Positions 20,231 to 31,829 of a stretch of 64,000 bases of DNA are shown in pieces. A program made the position numbers and the translations under genes. The DNA lies in assembly GCA_039105265.1 (NCBI GenBank), contig JAPFFF010000048.1, positions 930,001 through 994,000 of the forward strand. The letters are read 5' to 3'. Within the stretch, counting starts at the first letter, position 1; each line of letters starts with the position of its first letter. The notes below the pieces were generated by a model. The model saw nothing but the letters and a program-made list of their open reading frames with translations, was not told the origin of the DNA and made no database searches. Source of the DNA: Tritrichomonas musculus. Its lineage: Eukaryota > Parabasalia > Tritrichomonadida > Tritrichomonadidae.

Positions 20231-20649
20231 TTATACTCGATGAATCTGATAATTAAAGCAATATTTATAATAATCTCTATAGTCATTATTTTTTTTTTTT
20301 TACCAATTTGATTTGTTTATATTTGAAGACATTTTTGAATTTACTTAATATAAATGCATAAATAATTATCAAACTTTGCTTATTATTTTACCCATCAAAG
20401 GTTTTCTCCCTTTTTAAATAATCTTAATTGTGGCAACATGAAAAAAATAGACTTTCATGTTCAATAAAAATTGTTAAAATTTGATTCGAATCAAACTTTT
20501 TAATTTTCATTTATCTAAATCAGGAAACGCCTCATTTAGAATACTACTACATATTAATTAGTGCCAGCCATTTAAATTTTATGGGTTTAAAATGACACAT
20601 CAACTCAATATTACTAAAATGAATTTAATAATTTTATGGTAGAAGCGGG

Positions 20650-21060
20650 GGAAAAAATATTCTAACTCTCATAAGAGCGTAAACAGGTGGTAAATTCCCA
20701 ATTGTAAAGAAATAAGTTGCTACAAGTTTAAATCAATTGACATCTAATTGTCACATTCAGATTAAGAAGAACTTCTAATAGTAGTGATACTCTAGGCAAA
20801 TTTAACTTAATTAATCCCGAGACATTATAAAATGATTTTGAAGCAATTTCAGTTGCACCTTCAGAAATATTAACAAATGACAAATTTCTCTTTGAATAGG
20901 ATGAAATCGATGTATCTTTTGGTGGAATTATAATTGTTGTCAAATTTTGACAATAATCAAAAACATATATTTGCGATAAAAATGAAATTGAGGTCAAATC
21001 AGATCACCATTGAAAAAGTAGAAATCTCAATTGACATTACACGATAGGAAATTTCAATTG
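20650..21060 (-). pseudogene. BspA-type leucine-rich repeat remnant
   Basis: The longest open piece (89 codons, 20728-20997) reads as LRR_5 repeats: 'FDYCQNLTTIIIPPKDTS', 'LSFVNISEGATEIASKSFYN', 'LIKLNLP'. These repeats form large surface proteins in trichomonads. Stops on both sides and the lack of further repeats show decay. The downstream part (20650-20728) may be the hydrophobic anchor. Confidence 0.6.
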
Positions 21061-21579
21061 ATTAAAGACTGTAGCAATTATAAAATGTTGATTTTTCGAT
21101 TGTACTTGTATATATATTGGTACATATGTACATTTCAAAATAGAGTACATAAAAAACGCATATCTTTAGTGATTTTCAAAGGAAGATTTTGACATTTATA
21201 TATGAAGCCAAATTGGTGCAATATTCAAAGGAAGATTTTCCAATTGAAACAAAGCATTGTTTGCTATTGAAGTGAATATTCTTGAGAACTGTTACATTAA
21301 AAATCTGATGAATTGATTCATCCTTTGAAAACTGCATCAATGTAGCTTCGATTCAAAAATAAAAACGATTTTGGATAATGAAGCAATTTGATTCAAAGAT
21401 ACAAAAATATTACTCAAATCATATCGAAAAAAAATCAATACTTTTACTATCAAACACAACACTTCAAAAAACTCTTTATTTCGAGCAATACAAACAATAA
21501 TTTATTATTTTATAAGTTTTTATTTTTTTATTTATTTATATAACATCAATATAACAGATAATAGAATATTACAGCATTA
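21061..21579. other. Spacer with dispersed short repeats
   Basis: No gene is supported. 'CAAAGGAAGATTTT' occurs twice (near 21178 and 21225) and 'CAATTTGATTCAAAGAT'-like phrases recur, possibly ruins of a repeat-rich coding sequence. Confidence 0.4.
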
Positions 21580-23091
21580 TTAATTTAACATTTGAGAACC
21601 ATAAAGTAGCTTTTCATTTAACTGCTTAGAATTCAATTCCTTCAATTTCTTTTTGATTTCTAGTACTGGAATAAAGAGAAGAATTAAATTCAATGTAAAA
21701 ATGGTCAGATCAGATATATTATAAACGTACATAATTGATATAACGTCATCCTTTTTCAGCATAGCAATAATTTTGCATCCAATACATAATATGAGCATTT
21801 GAATGAAATTTGGAATGAATGCGAAAATTGGTTTCCCAATTACTATCATTAATATAGACATAGTTCCCGAAACGCCTTGCAAAGTCGTTGTATAAAAAGG
21901 AATTGGTATCATTTTCTCAGCCAATTTAATTTCCATTTCATTATCCAAGAATGCCCTGCAAATCTTATTCTTGTTTAAAATTATGACAAGTGATATGAAA
22001 AATGTAGCACAAACACTCAAAAATGCAGTCCACAAAATCAATTGAATGAGTCGTTTTGGATTCTTCGAACCCCAAGCATGTGTTCCAGTAGATAAAAAGC
22101 TTTGCATAAAGGCTGCAGGGAACTCAGCAACGATCGCAGCGAGCCTTGTATAAACTGCAAAAACTCCGCCAATTTCTTTAGCGTAATTTTTAGCCTCAGA
22201 GGTCAATGTCTGTAAAATTAATATTTGTGGTAATGAATATACAAAATAACTAAGTAATAATGGCAATGCTGAAATAACAGCTTTTGAAATTTCAGGATCA
22301 ATTTTTGAAAAGATATCTTTGAAATTTAATATTAAGCTAAATTTACCACGATACATTAAGAGCATCATTACAAAAGCTACAATTATATTTGAAACAACAT
22401 TTCCTAATTTCATAAAAGTTGTTGAAACTTTCAATCCAAATAAGAATAAAGGTGAAAATATGGTCAATTGTAAAATATAAACGGACACTTTAACTAAGCC
22501 ACTCAAAATTGAATTTCCAATGCTTTGTAGAAAGTATTGAGCAATAAAAACTAAACTTGTAATTGGTACTGCTGCATATATTGGCATTAAGAATTTGAAA
22601 GTCGGATCAAGCATGTAATCTGGAGTGCCCAAGAATCGCAATAATGGTTTGATGATACAAACGAGAACAATAACAAAGAAAATAGATACAATAAAACATA
22701 AAAGTATTGAATTTGAAACTAAATGACTGGCAGACAATCGATCGCCAGATCCAATTAAAGCAGATACTCTTGAACTAATGGCCTGACCAAAGAAAAGTCC
22801 AACATAATATGAAAATCCAATTATCTGACCAGTAAATCCTATGATTTCAATTGCATGTGAATCAGGTGAATTATTGAATCTCTTAGTTATTAGAAACATA
22901 TCAAATGTCTCACCAAGTGCTTGTATCAGAAGTGAAAATGGCCCAATTGACATAATAAGTAATGTTACTAAAGCTGAATGTTTTGTAAATCTTTTATTTT
23001 CTTCATCATTTATTATCGTTGTTGGATCTTCTGCTGTTGACGTGTAAGAAAGACTTGGTAATGAATTTAATGGAGTATCAATTGGATCCAT
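21580..23091 (-). CDS. MATE-family efflux transporter
   Basis: About 503 residues from the ATG at 23091 (MDPIDTPLNSLPS). A longer frame starts at 23220, but its first 43 residues include a run of Phe from an A/T tract in the leader and do not look like protein. Roughly twelve hydrophobic helices are visible, with the family phrases 'PFSLLIQALGETFDMFLI' in the first helix pair and 'FGQAISSRVSALIGSGD' between helices. MATE proteins export drugs and metabolites using a proton or sodium gradient, at the plasma membrane or vacuole. AACTTTTTG lies about 120 bases upstream. Confidence 0.85.
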   Translation of the reverse strand: MDPIDTPLNSLPSLSYTSTAEDPTTIINDEENKRFTKHSALVTLLIMSIGPFSLLIQALGETFDMFLITKRFNNSPDSHAIEIIGFTGQIIGFSYYVGLFFGQAISSRVSALIGSGDRLSASHLVSNSILLCFIVSIFFVIVLVCIIKPLLRFLGTPDYMLDPTFKFLMPIYAAVPITSLVFIAQYFLQSIGNSILSGLVKVSVYILQLTIFSPLFLFGLKVSTTFMKLGNVVSNIIVAFVMMLLMYRGKFSLILNFKDIFSKIDPEISKAVISALPLLLSYFVYSLPQILILQTLTSEAKNYAKEIGGVFAVYTRLAAIVAEFPAAFMQSFLSTGTHAWGSKNPKRLIQLILWTAFLSVCATFFISLVIILNKNKICRAFLDNEMEIKLAEKMIPIPFYTTTLQGVSGTMSILMIVIGKPIFAFIPNFIQMLILCIGCKIIAMLKKDDVISIMYVYNISDLTIFTLNLILLFIPVLEIKKKLKELNSKQLNEKLLYGSQMLN

Positions 23092-23398
23092 TTTTATAAA
23101 AAAAAAAAAAAAAATAAAAAATTGATATGATGAAGAACAATAACAAATTTTTCCTTTGAAATAAAATTGATGGTAATTCAATTTTTTAAATAGAATTATT
23201 TCAAAAAGTTGGGTAATCAACCGACTTCACATCATACACAAATTCTCAAAAGTTTTTATTTCAATTTTTTATTGATTTTAAAAACATTCCTTATTAGGTT
23301 AATAAATGGCCTTCTAAGAGCATTTTCATTTTGTAATAAAAAAAAAATTCGATGGTTGGTATCGAAAATAAAATTTATTGAAAAATTCTGAATGCATA

Positions 23399-24524
23399 CC
23401 GTATATTTAAAAACCTCATACTACTCTCAATATAACTTCATACTAAATCCATTCAATTATTGAAATTTATTATAGTTTAATACAAATATTTCAATTGTAA
23501 AGAATTTTTGAGAAACTACTGTGAAGTTTATTCATTGAAAATTTTTAATTTTAACAAATGAAGTAAAAAAATATACGTTGATTTTCATTTTTATTATATG
23601 AATCAATTTAATTGGACAGATGAAGAAAAAACTACTTTTTCCAGAGAACAAATCCAGATATGTGAAATGAAAAGGTAAGGACTGAAACAAGAATATATTG
23701 AAAATACTTTTGGTCTCACACCTCAATCTATTTCAACTGCCATTTGTGCAACTCTCTCAGGAAATCGTTGGCTTCCTCATAGCGAATCAGGAGGAAATAT
23801 ACCTTACATTGGAGATGTTGACACTATTATATTTAAGAAACAAATAGACGAATATGGTTTGAACCTCAGATAGACGAAAATAGATTAAAAATTTATGAGA
23901 AAAATTACAAAATTCATTATAATAATGTAAATCAGATTCCAAAAATCCATCCAAGTTCTTTTAATAATTTAAAAAGAAAAGAAATATCTAAAGGAAATGT
24001 TCTTTCAAATTTTCCAAGTCTAATGAGTCCTATTAGATTCACAAGAAATGCCTTTTTAAAATGTACAATTTGATTGATTAAAAATTTTAAATAAGAAATT
24101 GGTTTATATTAAAAAATTATGAAAAAATCGTTTTAATTTTGGATTTTATTCAAATTTTGGTAATTTTAATACCTCTTTCATAAAAAAAAAAAAAAACAAT
24201 AATATCATTGAAAATACCAAAAGAAGAGAAGCAGTCGAAAAGCAAATAAAAGTAAATCATAATAGTTTTCGTTAAGCTACATTACGAGAAACTTAATTTT
24301 TATAGCAAATAGATCTGATAATATTGCAAGTTACCTAAATCGAAAATATATTGTTACTAGATCATCAAAAAATTAATAATAATATTTTTTAGATAAAGAT
24401 AATGTATTATTTCTTTTAAATTTTTGGAGATATGCTTAATTTTCTTTGTTATAAAGATCATTCAATTTCATTCAAATCTAGTATGAAGTTATTTGAGAGC
24501 AATATTAGGTTTTTCAAGGTACGG
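23399..24524 (+). mobile_element. TA-flanked DNA transposon with ~47-bp inverted repeats
   Basis: Arms 23399-23445 and 24479-24524 are inverted copies, about 80% alike, both beginning CCGTA and ending ...AACTTCATACTA. Each tip is bordered by TA (23397-23398 and 24525-24526), the target duplication of Tc1/mariner and related elements. A broken frame (23598-24072) lies inside. Size 1126 bp. Confidence 0.65.
23598..24072 (+). pseudogene. Broken helix-turn-helix protein inside the transposon
   Basis: It starts at an ATG with 'MNQFNWTDEEKTTF', meets a TAA after 26 codons, continues in frame with 'LKQEYIENTFGLTPQSISTA' (helix-turn-helix-like) and 'SGGNIPYIGDVDTIIFKKQI', then shifts frame before 'NRLKIYEKNYKIHYNNVNQI' and ends at 24072. 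It probably was the DNA-binding N-terminus of a transposase; no DDE core is visible. Confidence 0.5.
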
Positions 24525-24526
24525 TA

Positions 24527-25091
24527 AAAACTTGAATTCCGATTATGTATATTCTTAAAAGTAAAGAAGAACATACTTTCTCATTTTAAAATCAAATAAT
24601 ATGGTTTGTTATCTATTCATTTATGCTTTTTTTTGATATTTTTTTTTTTTAATACTTATGATGAATGTGAATATTTTTTTAATTGATAAAAAAGGTCACC
24701 TTTAATAAATAGAAAGAGAATTACCAAAGTATTTAAGTTTGTAAATTGAGTTCGATAATTGTTTTTTAAATTTCAATATGATATATAATATTAGTATCTT
24801 GATATTTTAATTTAAGCTATCTTTATAAATCAATACATATTTATTCTCTTATTTTATAGGGAAATTATTATCCGAATTAATCAAAAATGACGTTTTTCAA
24901 GTAAGTAATACAAAATTTATTTATAAAGATATTAAAATAAATATTTTTTGAAAAAATTTTATTCCATTTAATTTCTTTCTTTAAGATAAATGTGTGTTTT
25001 TAAAAGTCAAATATTTGAATTAAATTCTTTTTCTTTTTTGCCATAACCTATAGGCCAAAAAAGGTGAAATACCATACAAGCATTTAAATAT
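24527..25091. other. AT-rich spacer
   Basis: No gene is supported. A short ATG at 24887 followed by GTAAGT at 24901 could mimic a 5' splice site, but the exon would not stay open. Confidence 0.45.
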
Positions 25092-26069
25092 ATGTCTATT
25101 CTCGCCAACTCGTATTTAGTATTAAATTCAAAAGAATTTGAACTTCCATATCATTTTAAAATGATAGAAGATATATCATGTGATATATCGGAGTCATTGC
25201 AAAATGATGATCATAAATATGTCATTAAATCTCAAGTCAGTGAAGATATTCTTCAATTATTTATCCGATATTTAGTTGAAGGAGAAGAACCAGAAATTCA
25301 TTTTGACACCATTTATGAGCTAAGCCAGTTATCTCACGAATTTCAGATCGATGAACTCAATTCAATGATTTCTGCAAAGAGAAAAAAGTGGCGAGAAGTT
25401 GAAACGTACATTGAAAACCAAGCAATATCCCCACAAACAGAAAAGCAAGATGATACCAAAGAACAAATCCAAAAACTCGAGCTACACATCAATCAGTTGC
25501 ATAGAATTTTAAACTCACAAAAATCTCAGATTGAAAAACTGAAAAAGCAAGTCAAGAACAAAGACGCAGATCAGCAAGACGATGAAAAAGATATAAAAAA
25601 TACAGATGGAAATCAAGAAGATACTGATGATTATGATGATTATGATACAAATAAGGAGCCATTTATCAATTCAAATATTGAATTGTTAACAATGAATCAA
25701 AATTCAATGCTCAATGAAAACATCAAAAATCAACAAAGTGAAATGATGGAGCAAATTCGAATTATCAAAGAAGAAATTAGATTGAAGGAAGCTGAATTGA
25801 GAAAGCAAGAGAAAACTAATTTGGATCATTACAACTCAATTGAAAAATTGAAAATTCAAGTTGAAGGCTTTAATAAACAATTGAATTTACAGAAAGAATT
25901 GATAACTCAAACTGAAAACAGTTTGAATGCCAAATTGGAACAAATCAAGCACGCTAACGATAAATTAATCGCCGAATTCATCACGAAAAGCATTTCTAAT
26001 AAATATCTTTTTAAATCAAATTCCAACATTATTTTTTGGTTTAATATAATTCCAACTGTATCATTTTGA
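25092..26069 (+). CDS. BTB-like domain protein with coiled coil
   Basis: 325 residues. The N-terminal ~100 residues match the pattern of a large trichomonad BTB-like family: 'LNSKEFELPYHFKMIEDISCD' start, then 'VSEDILQLFIRYLVEGEEPEI' and 'IYELSQLSHEFQIDEL'. Residues ~120-155 and ~200-310 are heptad-rich coiled coil separated by an acidic Asp-rich linker. Relatives often continue into ankyrin or F5/8 type C domains; here the chain ends with a hydrophobic stretch (IIFWFNIIPTVSF) that may come from read-out into spacer. Likely a protein-protein adaptor. Confidence 0.65.
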   Translation: MSILANSYLVLNSKEFELPYHFKMIEDISCDISESLQNDDHKYVIKSQVSEDILQLFIRYLVEGEEPEIHFDTIYELSQLSHEFQIDELNSMISAKRKKWREVETYIENQAISPQTEKQDDTKEQIQKLELHINQLHRILNSQKSQIEKLKKQVKNKDADQQDDEKDIKNTDGNQEDTDDYDDYDTNKEPFINSNIELLTMNQNSMLNENIKNQQSEMMEQIRIIKEEIRLKEAELRKQEKTNLDHYNSIEKLKIQVEGFNKQLNLQKELITQTENSLNAKLEQIKHANDKLIAEFITKSISNKYLFKSNSNIIFWFNIIPTVSF

Positions 26070-26960
26070 ATAGAATTCTAATTGAAAATTTGAATAAAAT
26101 TTCAAAGTATCACTTTTTTGATGTAATTTGAAAATTTTGATGTTTTTAATATAATTTCAATTATGAAATTGAATGACATTCATTACTTAATTTTTATGCT
26201 ATTTCAAACAATTTATTAATGCAATTTCGAACATTCGATTTTAATTTAGTTTCAAATGCATTTGTTTTTTTTATTACGTTTTAATTCAATGATTTTTTTA
26301 TTCAATTTCAATCGTCATTTTTTTAATAACATTTTAATTTCAATTTTATTAATACGGTTTTCATTATTTGAATGAATGGAATCTCGACCAATTTTTTTAA
26401 TTCAATTTCAATCAGTATTTTATTACATTTCATTATACCGTTTTTTTAAAATTTCAACCCTTATTTCATAGCATTTAAATCAACTTTTTGAATAAAATTT
26501 CAATTGAATTTTTTTTTGTCATTTCATTCAAATGTTTCATCTAATTTCAACGAAATATTTTATTATATTTTAATCATTATATTCAATAAAGTTTGAACAT
26601 TTATTTGCATGACATTTCAAATGGTATTTCATACAATTTCAATTTATTTCCTTTAATCAAATTCCAACTTTGAATTGAATTGGATTTCAATCAATTTTTT
26701 CAATGGAGTTTCAATTGAATTTTAATGCAATTTAAACTTAATTGATTCATCCGATTTTAATTAAATATTTTATTGGATTATCATTGTTATACTTATGTAA
26801 TTTTTATTATGAAAATTTAATAACATTTCATTGATGGTTTTAATGCAATTTTCAGTATCATTTTAATATGGTTTCAAAAAAAGAATTAAATATAATTTCA
26901 TCAAACATTTTAATGCAGTTCCCAAATAAAAATTACATTTACTTACTAAATTAAGCATGT
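26070..26960. repeat. Degenerate array of a ~20-25-base phrase
   Basis: The phrase AATTTCAAT(T/C) and its variants recur about every 20-25 bases for ~890 bases, separated by AT-rich filler. No reading frame is kept. It looks like an old, eroded minisatellite or the ruin of a repetitive coding sequence, directly after the coiled-coil gene. Confidence 0.45.
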
Positions 26961-27640
26961 TTTAAATTCATATTTCAATTAAATTTGATAATCATGGCAT
27001 CATCCCATCCTATGGATAATAATTAATTATTAAGTAAACAAGTATTTATATTATCTTTATTTTATTTGCTTTAATGAGATATGATTTCATTCCACTCTTC
27101 ATTCTCTCTGAATTTGTAATTTTTTCTATTTATTTTTTTATTAGAAATGCTTTTTTAAAAATTCTTCGTTTGCATATAAATGCATATTGATATTTTTTGA
27201 GATTATCTATAATTGATAAGTTAGCATTTCATTTATCTCTCATGAAAAAATTCAAATCATGATGATATGAATCAATTTATATTTATAATTATTTAAAAAA
27301 ATATTTAAAAAATGGAATTATGTCGGTATATTTATATTTTTATTCCTTTTTTGAATATTTTAACGTCTGGTAAACGTACATATTTTCAAACTCCCAAATT
27401 TTCATTTAAAAAAAGGAATCAATAGCAATTTGATTAAAGGTGTGTAGGAGAATATTTGATATCTGATTATTACATTAATATCGATGTAAATTTCTTTAAT
27501 AAATGTTTGGCTTCGATATCAAATAAAAAAAAAAAATACAAATAATTAGTATTACCTATTATTTAATAATTCAAAAACTAGTAATAACATAATTGGCCGT
27601 ATTATAGATATGTTCCTTTGTTGTAATTTCACTCATAACA
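26961..27640. other. AT-rich spacer
   Basis: I see no gene or clear repeat here. Confidence 0.5.
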
Positions 27641-28027
27641 TCAAAAATTAAAACAATCTTGTGCAACTTCAGCAAGATTAGTTTTAGCTGTCATTCTCAC
27701 GTTTTGGAGATTTGGTACAATATTATCCCAATGGTCATCAAACCATTTAATTAGCATTGGGAATCTTCTACGTGATTCTCTGTCTAATTTAATATTAGTC
27801 TTAAGAGAAATAACTTCTGCTAATTTCTGGCATTCTAAATGAGTAATACCATTTCCAAATCTTTGGCAGAGGCCAATGTATGCAACTGAAATTTCTGGTT
27901 TGAAATTTTCTAAAATAGATTTTGTTTTTTTGCACTCTGCACTTGTTCCTCTCTTCTTAACTACTTTTTTTTCAGGTTGATTATCTGGCTCTTGTATTGC
28001 AATTGATGGGTCCTGATAAATCATCAT
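27641..28027 (-). CDS. Small uncharacterised protein, possible DNA-binding helical domain
   Basis: 128 residues, basic N-terminus ('EKKVVKKRG') followed by a helical domain: 'YIGLCQRFGNGITHLECQKL', 'LDRESRRRFPMLIKWF' and 'DHWDNIVPNL'. The Trp/Phe/Arg spacing looks like a real conserved domain and resembles small trichomonad regulators, but I do not recognise the family. ATG ATG start. The product is small and basic, so binding to nucleic acid is plausible. Confidence 0.55.
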   Translation of the reverse strand: MMIYQDPSIAIQEPDNQPEKKVVKKRGTSAECKKTKSILENFKPEISVAYIGLCQRFGNGITHLECQKLAEVISLKTNIKLDRESRRRFPMLIKWFDDHWDNIVPNLQNVRMTAKTNLAEVAQDCFNF

Positions 28028-28658
28028 GCAAAAAATATTTTGATATCAATTATTAAAAAATTTTTTGGCATTCAATAAAAAATTTTTGCTTATTCAAAAT
28101 ATGGAATTTCGATCATTCAATTAAAAATTTTTTATTGAATTTAAATCGTTGAAATTTTTATTCATATATTTAATGAATGTCTTGTTATTTTTTGCAAAAT
28201 TATGCATTTTGGCTATATATATTCTAATATTTGTTATTTATTATTTATAAGTTAATTTAATTTTTGGCATCATCATGGCATCTCCCAAAAGAATGATATA
28301 ATACAAAATGATATCTCTTATTTTAATAAATACACAAAGTGAGAAAATAAGACAAAAAAGTTATATTCTGATAAAAAGGTTGTATTTGATATTTTAAGGT
28401 AGAAAAAAAATTGAATGCAACGTCCTTTCAAATTTCAGAAGTGTTTCAAATCCAATGGAAGTTAACATATGAACATTCATTTTCTCTAAATAATCTCCTG
28501 ATATTTGATGAGTTTCATTAAAAAGATGCGAAATCAAATGAATAGCTGTTATTACTATCATTAATTAATGCAATATCTATGATAATTCCAAAAATCTATT
28601 GGACTATAAATTTCAATTCTATTCCGATTTTTTTCATATCTTCTTTAGTAAAATGATT
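28028..28658. other. Spacer, partly kinase debris
   Basis: The part next to 28659 may continue the fourth kinase remnant (minus strand, 'TKEDMKKIGIEL'), but it is too decayed to delimit. The rest holds nothing I can support. Confidence 0.35.
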
Positions 28659-31600
28659 TTATTTAATATTTGAAATCCTTGCAGCAAAAATATTTTGATT
28701 ATTTGCTTTATCAACTACTTTAAATACTTTATAAAATTCACTTTTTTTAATTAACTCTTTGTGTTCATAATTGTTCAAGTCTATAAAATCATTGTTATTA
28801 ATCTGTTTATTTATACTATTAAAGGTTTCTACTTTATTTTCAATAACTTTTTCTTTAATGTTTTCATTATCTTTTTCATTGCTTTGTAAATTTATTTTCT
28901 TTTTAAGATTTTTCTTTTTGATTTTAATTTTCTTTTTGTATGGAAAAGTATCTCCAATTTTTGTTGTGTAGTCAATAAATTCATCTTGATCAATATCTTT
29001 AATAAATTTAGGATTTGATTTAAAAGCAGAAATGATTTCATCGAATGAAGGCCTTTCGTTAGGATTTCTTGACCAACATGATTTAATAAGTTTTTTCCAA
29101 TGATTAGGAATTGATAAATGAAAAGAAGGACGAAGATTATTAATAGACACTTCTAATCCAATTTTAAAAAAAATTATTTAAATTCTTAAAAGGAATTTCA
29201 ACTGTAATATTTTCATACAAAATTATTGAATAAGCGTAAACATCACTTTTTGTACTATAATGTGAATCAATCCAAATATCTGGTGCAATACATTTAGCAG
29301 TTCCAAGAGTACCAGAATTATTTTTATCATTAGAAATAATTTTAGATAAACCAAAATCAGTTAGTTTTGGATATAAATCTTCATCCAACAAAATATTTTC
29401 TGGTTTTAAATCTCGATGCAAAATATTAATTGAATGTAAATACTTCATTGCTGAAGCAATTCCATATATAATTATGAATTTCTTAGTATTATTCCAATCA
29501 GAAATACTTAGTCCTTGTCTTTCTAATTCTAATGCTTCTGATAATGATCCATTTGTTAGAAATTCAGTTACAATTACTGGCCTTGTTTGATTTTTAAAAT
29601 TGGTTGAACTATATCCATAAAATTTGATTATTGATGAATAATTAACTCTTGACAATACTTCTATTTCTCTTGTAAAGAGAGTTTGTTTTCTTATATCTAA
29701 ATCATACAAATCTGCTTTGAAAATTTTTGCTACGAAAATTTTATTAGTTTTTTTCTCAACTATTTTATAAACTTTTGCAAAACCTCCTTTTTTCTGTAGT
29801 TTTGAAAAATTTATTAATTCAATTGTTTTAATAGATTTTGGAATACTAATTTGAGATGATTTTCTATTAGATTTTTTTACATGAAACAAAACATCAAAAT
29901 CAACTTTTTTGAATATAATCTCAAAATCTTTAAGTGGTAGATTATTATCAACGTATTTGACGTAATTGAAAAAATAATCGAAATCGACATTTTCATGAAA
30001 TGATTTATCATTTTTTAATCGTTCACAAATTTGATTGAAAGTTTAGGATTCTTATCCCAACACTCTTCGATTAATCTCTTGTAGCATTGTGGGACTTCTT
30101 TCTGAAATTCTGGTCTTTTTCCCTGGACAATTTTCATCACAAAATTTTGAGAACTTTTAATTTGGAAAGAAAAAAAAAAAAATCAATAAACGTCAATCAA
30201 TTCTGAATGTACACAATAATCATCAATCAAAAGCCCAGGAGCTATAGTTAAAGGTGATCCTATATTTCCATAAGTAGGATCTAAGATGCAGTTATCGGAA
30301 TCATGTTGAAAAATTTTCGATACGTTAAAATCAGTAATTCCTGGCTTTAAATAAATAATCATCGAGTAAAATATTTCCTGGCTTTAAATCTCTATGAACG
30401 ATATTATTAGCATGCAAATAGGTCATTCCTGATGCAATTCCGTATAAATATATCAATTTAAGTGTGGAATTCCATTCATATGGCGCCATTGAAGTAGTTT
30501 CCAATGTCCACATATCTTGCAATGAGCCATTACATAATTCAATTACAAAAGTCATTTTTGATTTATCATTGAAATCAACAGGACTATATCAAATGAATTT
30601 AACAATAGAATTATGACTACACTTTGATAAAATGTCAATCTCTCTCAGTATTTTTTGCTTTTCTTTTTGATTTATTTTTTCAATGTGCTGATTATATATT
30701 TGGGCTGCAAACAGTTCTCCAGTTGACTTTTCTTTGATTTTAAATATTTTATTTAATTCCATAACACATATTTCTTCTACTTTTTCATACAAATTGATAT
30801 CCAATAAAAATTTCGAATTCATAATAAAATTAAGTTGATCTTCTTGATTTGATTCATTTCGTTGCTGTTCAGATGAATCACTTTTTTCTGCTTGAGTTGA
30901 TTCATTTGATTGCATTCGTATTGATTCATTTGATTGCATTCGTATTGATTCATTTGATTGTATTTGTGTTGATTCATTTGATTGCATTCGTATTGATTCA
31001 TTTGATTGCATTTGTGTTGATTCATTTGATTGCATTTGTATTGATTCATTTGATTGTATTTGTGTTGATTCATTTTGCTGCACTTGATTAAAATCACATG
31101 ATTCTAAATAATTGATGTACAGAAAATATTTCTCTTTATTGATGTCATTCAATAAACTTTGATCTGTTTTCAATTGACTAACAATTGAATGAAATGGTGG
31201 ACGTTTTCTCGGACTTCGTGACCAGAATTCCATGAGTTTCGAATTTTTTTCAGGAATTTGTCCAGATAAAAAAGGACATTTTTTTTATTCAACACAATAT
31301 CTTTCATTTTCTCAAAATTGTCATCGGCTATATTAAACGGTTTCTCATTTGTTATTATTTCGTAAATTGTTATTGAAAATGCATAAACATCACTTGATTC
31401 GCTATATTTCTTTTTCTTATATACTTCTGGCGAAATATAAAATGGGCCACCAACAAAAGTTGGCTCTTTCTTTGTTTGTATCTTTCTCTCAGAAAAAGTT
31501 ACAATATTCTCAAAATTTGAAATTTTTGGATAGAATGAGTCATCAAGTTGAATGCTATTTGGCTGAATATTCCGATGTAAAATTGATTGTGAATGAAGAT

Positions 31601-31829
31601 ATCGTAATCCTTCAGCGATGACCAAGACAATAATCAGTTTTTTGAGTTGTATTCAATTGATTCATTAGATTTCTTGGAAAGAATGAAACAACTGCAGCAT
31701 ATATCTTTTTTCATTAATCAAATTTTGCTGTTCAAAACTACTTAAATCAATAAGCCAACTATTGATGGGAAAATTATTTTCCAGTAAAAATTTTTCATAG
31801 GATATTTTGGCTTTGCTTCTTGAAAACAT
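28659..31829 (-). pseudogene. Fossil of a gene with at least three tandem TKL kinase domains
   Basis: Minus strand, from ATG 31829. K1: start 'IDLSSFEQQNLI', C-lobe 31625-31180 with 'HRNIQPNSIQLD' and 'SPEVYKKKKYSESSDVYAF'. A Gln/Asn/Ser linker of 8-residue repeats follows. K2: 30800-30030, 'KIFKIKEKSTGELFAAQIY', 'HRDLKPGNILLDD', 'ITDFNVSK'. K3: 29860-28990, 'KKGGFAKVYK', 'HRDLKPENILLDE', 'LTDFGLSK', 'RNPNERPSFDEI'. K4: only its first 40 residues, 'FIDLNNYEHKELIKKSEFYK', ending at 28659. The tail of K2 runs in one open frame into K3 (30040-29164), so the domains were one chain. About eight breaks: a stop near 31680, shifts near 31250, 30345, 30165, 30045 and 29160, stops at 30589-30591 and 28659. 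Several shifts fall in A/T runs and could be sequencing errors. Confidence 0.75.
30897..31085 (-). repeat. 24-bp minisatellite, about eight units
   Basis: Unit TTGATTCATTTGATTGCATTCGTA with a few substitutions, coding for the 8-residue phrase NES(I/T)(R/Q)(M/I)QS between K1 and K2 of the kinase fossil. Confidence 0.9.

Noticed and set aside
24887-25091. Possible 5' exon and intron (GTAAGT at 24901, ...CCTATAG near 25053) before the BTB-like gene
   Set aside because: Joining the parts gives a stop before the ATG at 25092, and the borders do not match the known trichomonad intron consensus.
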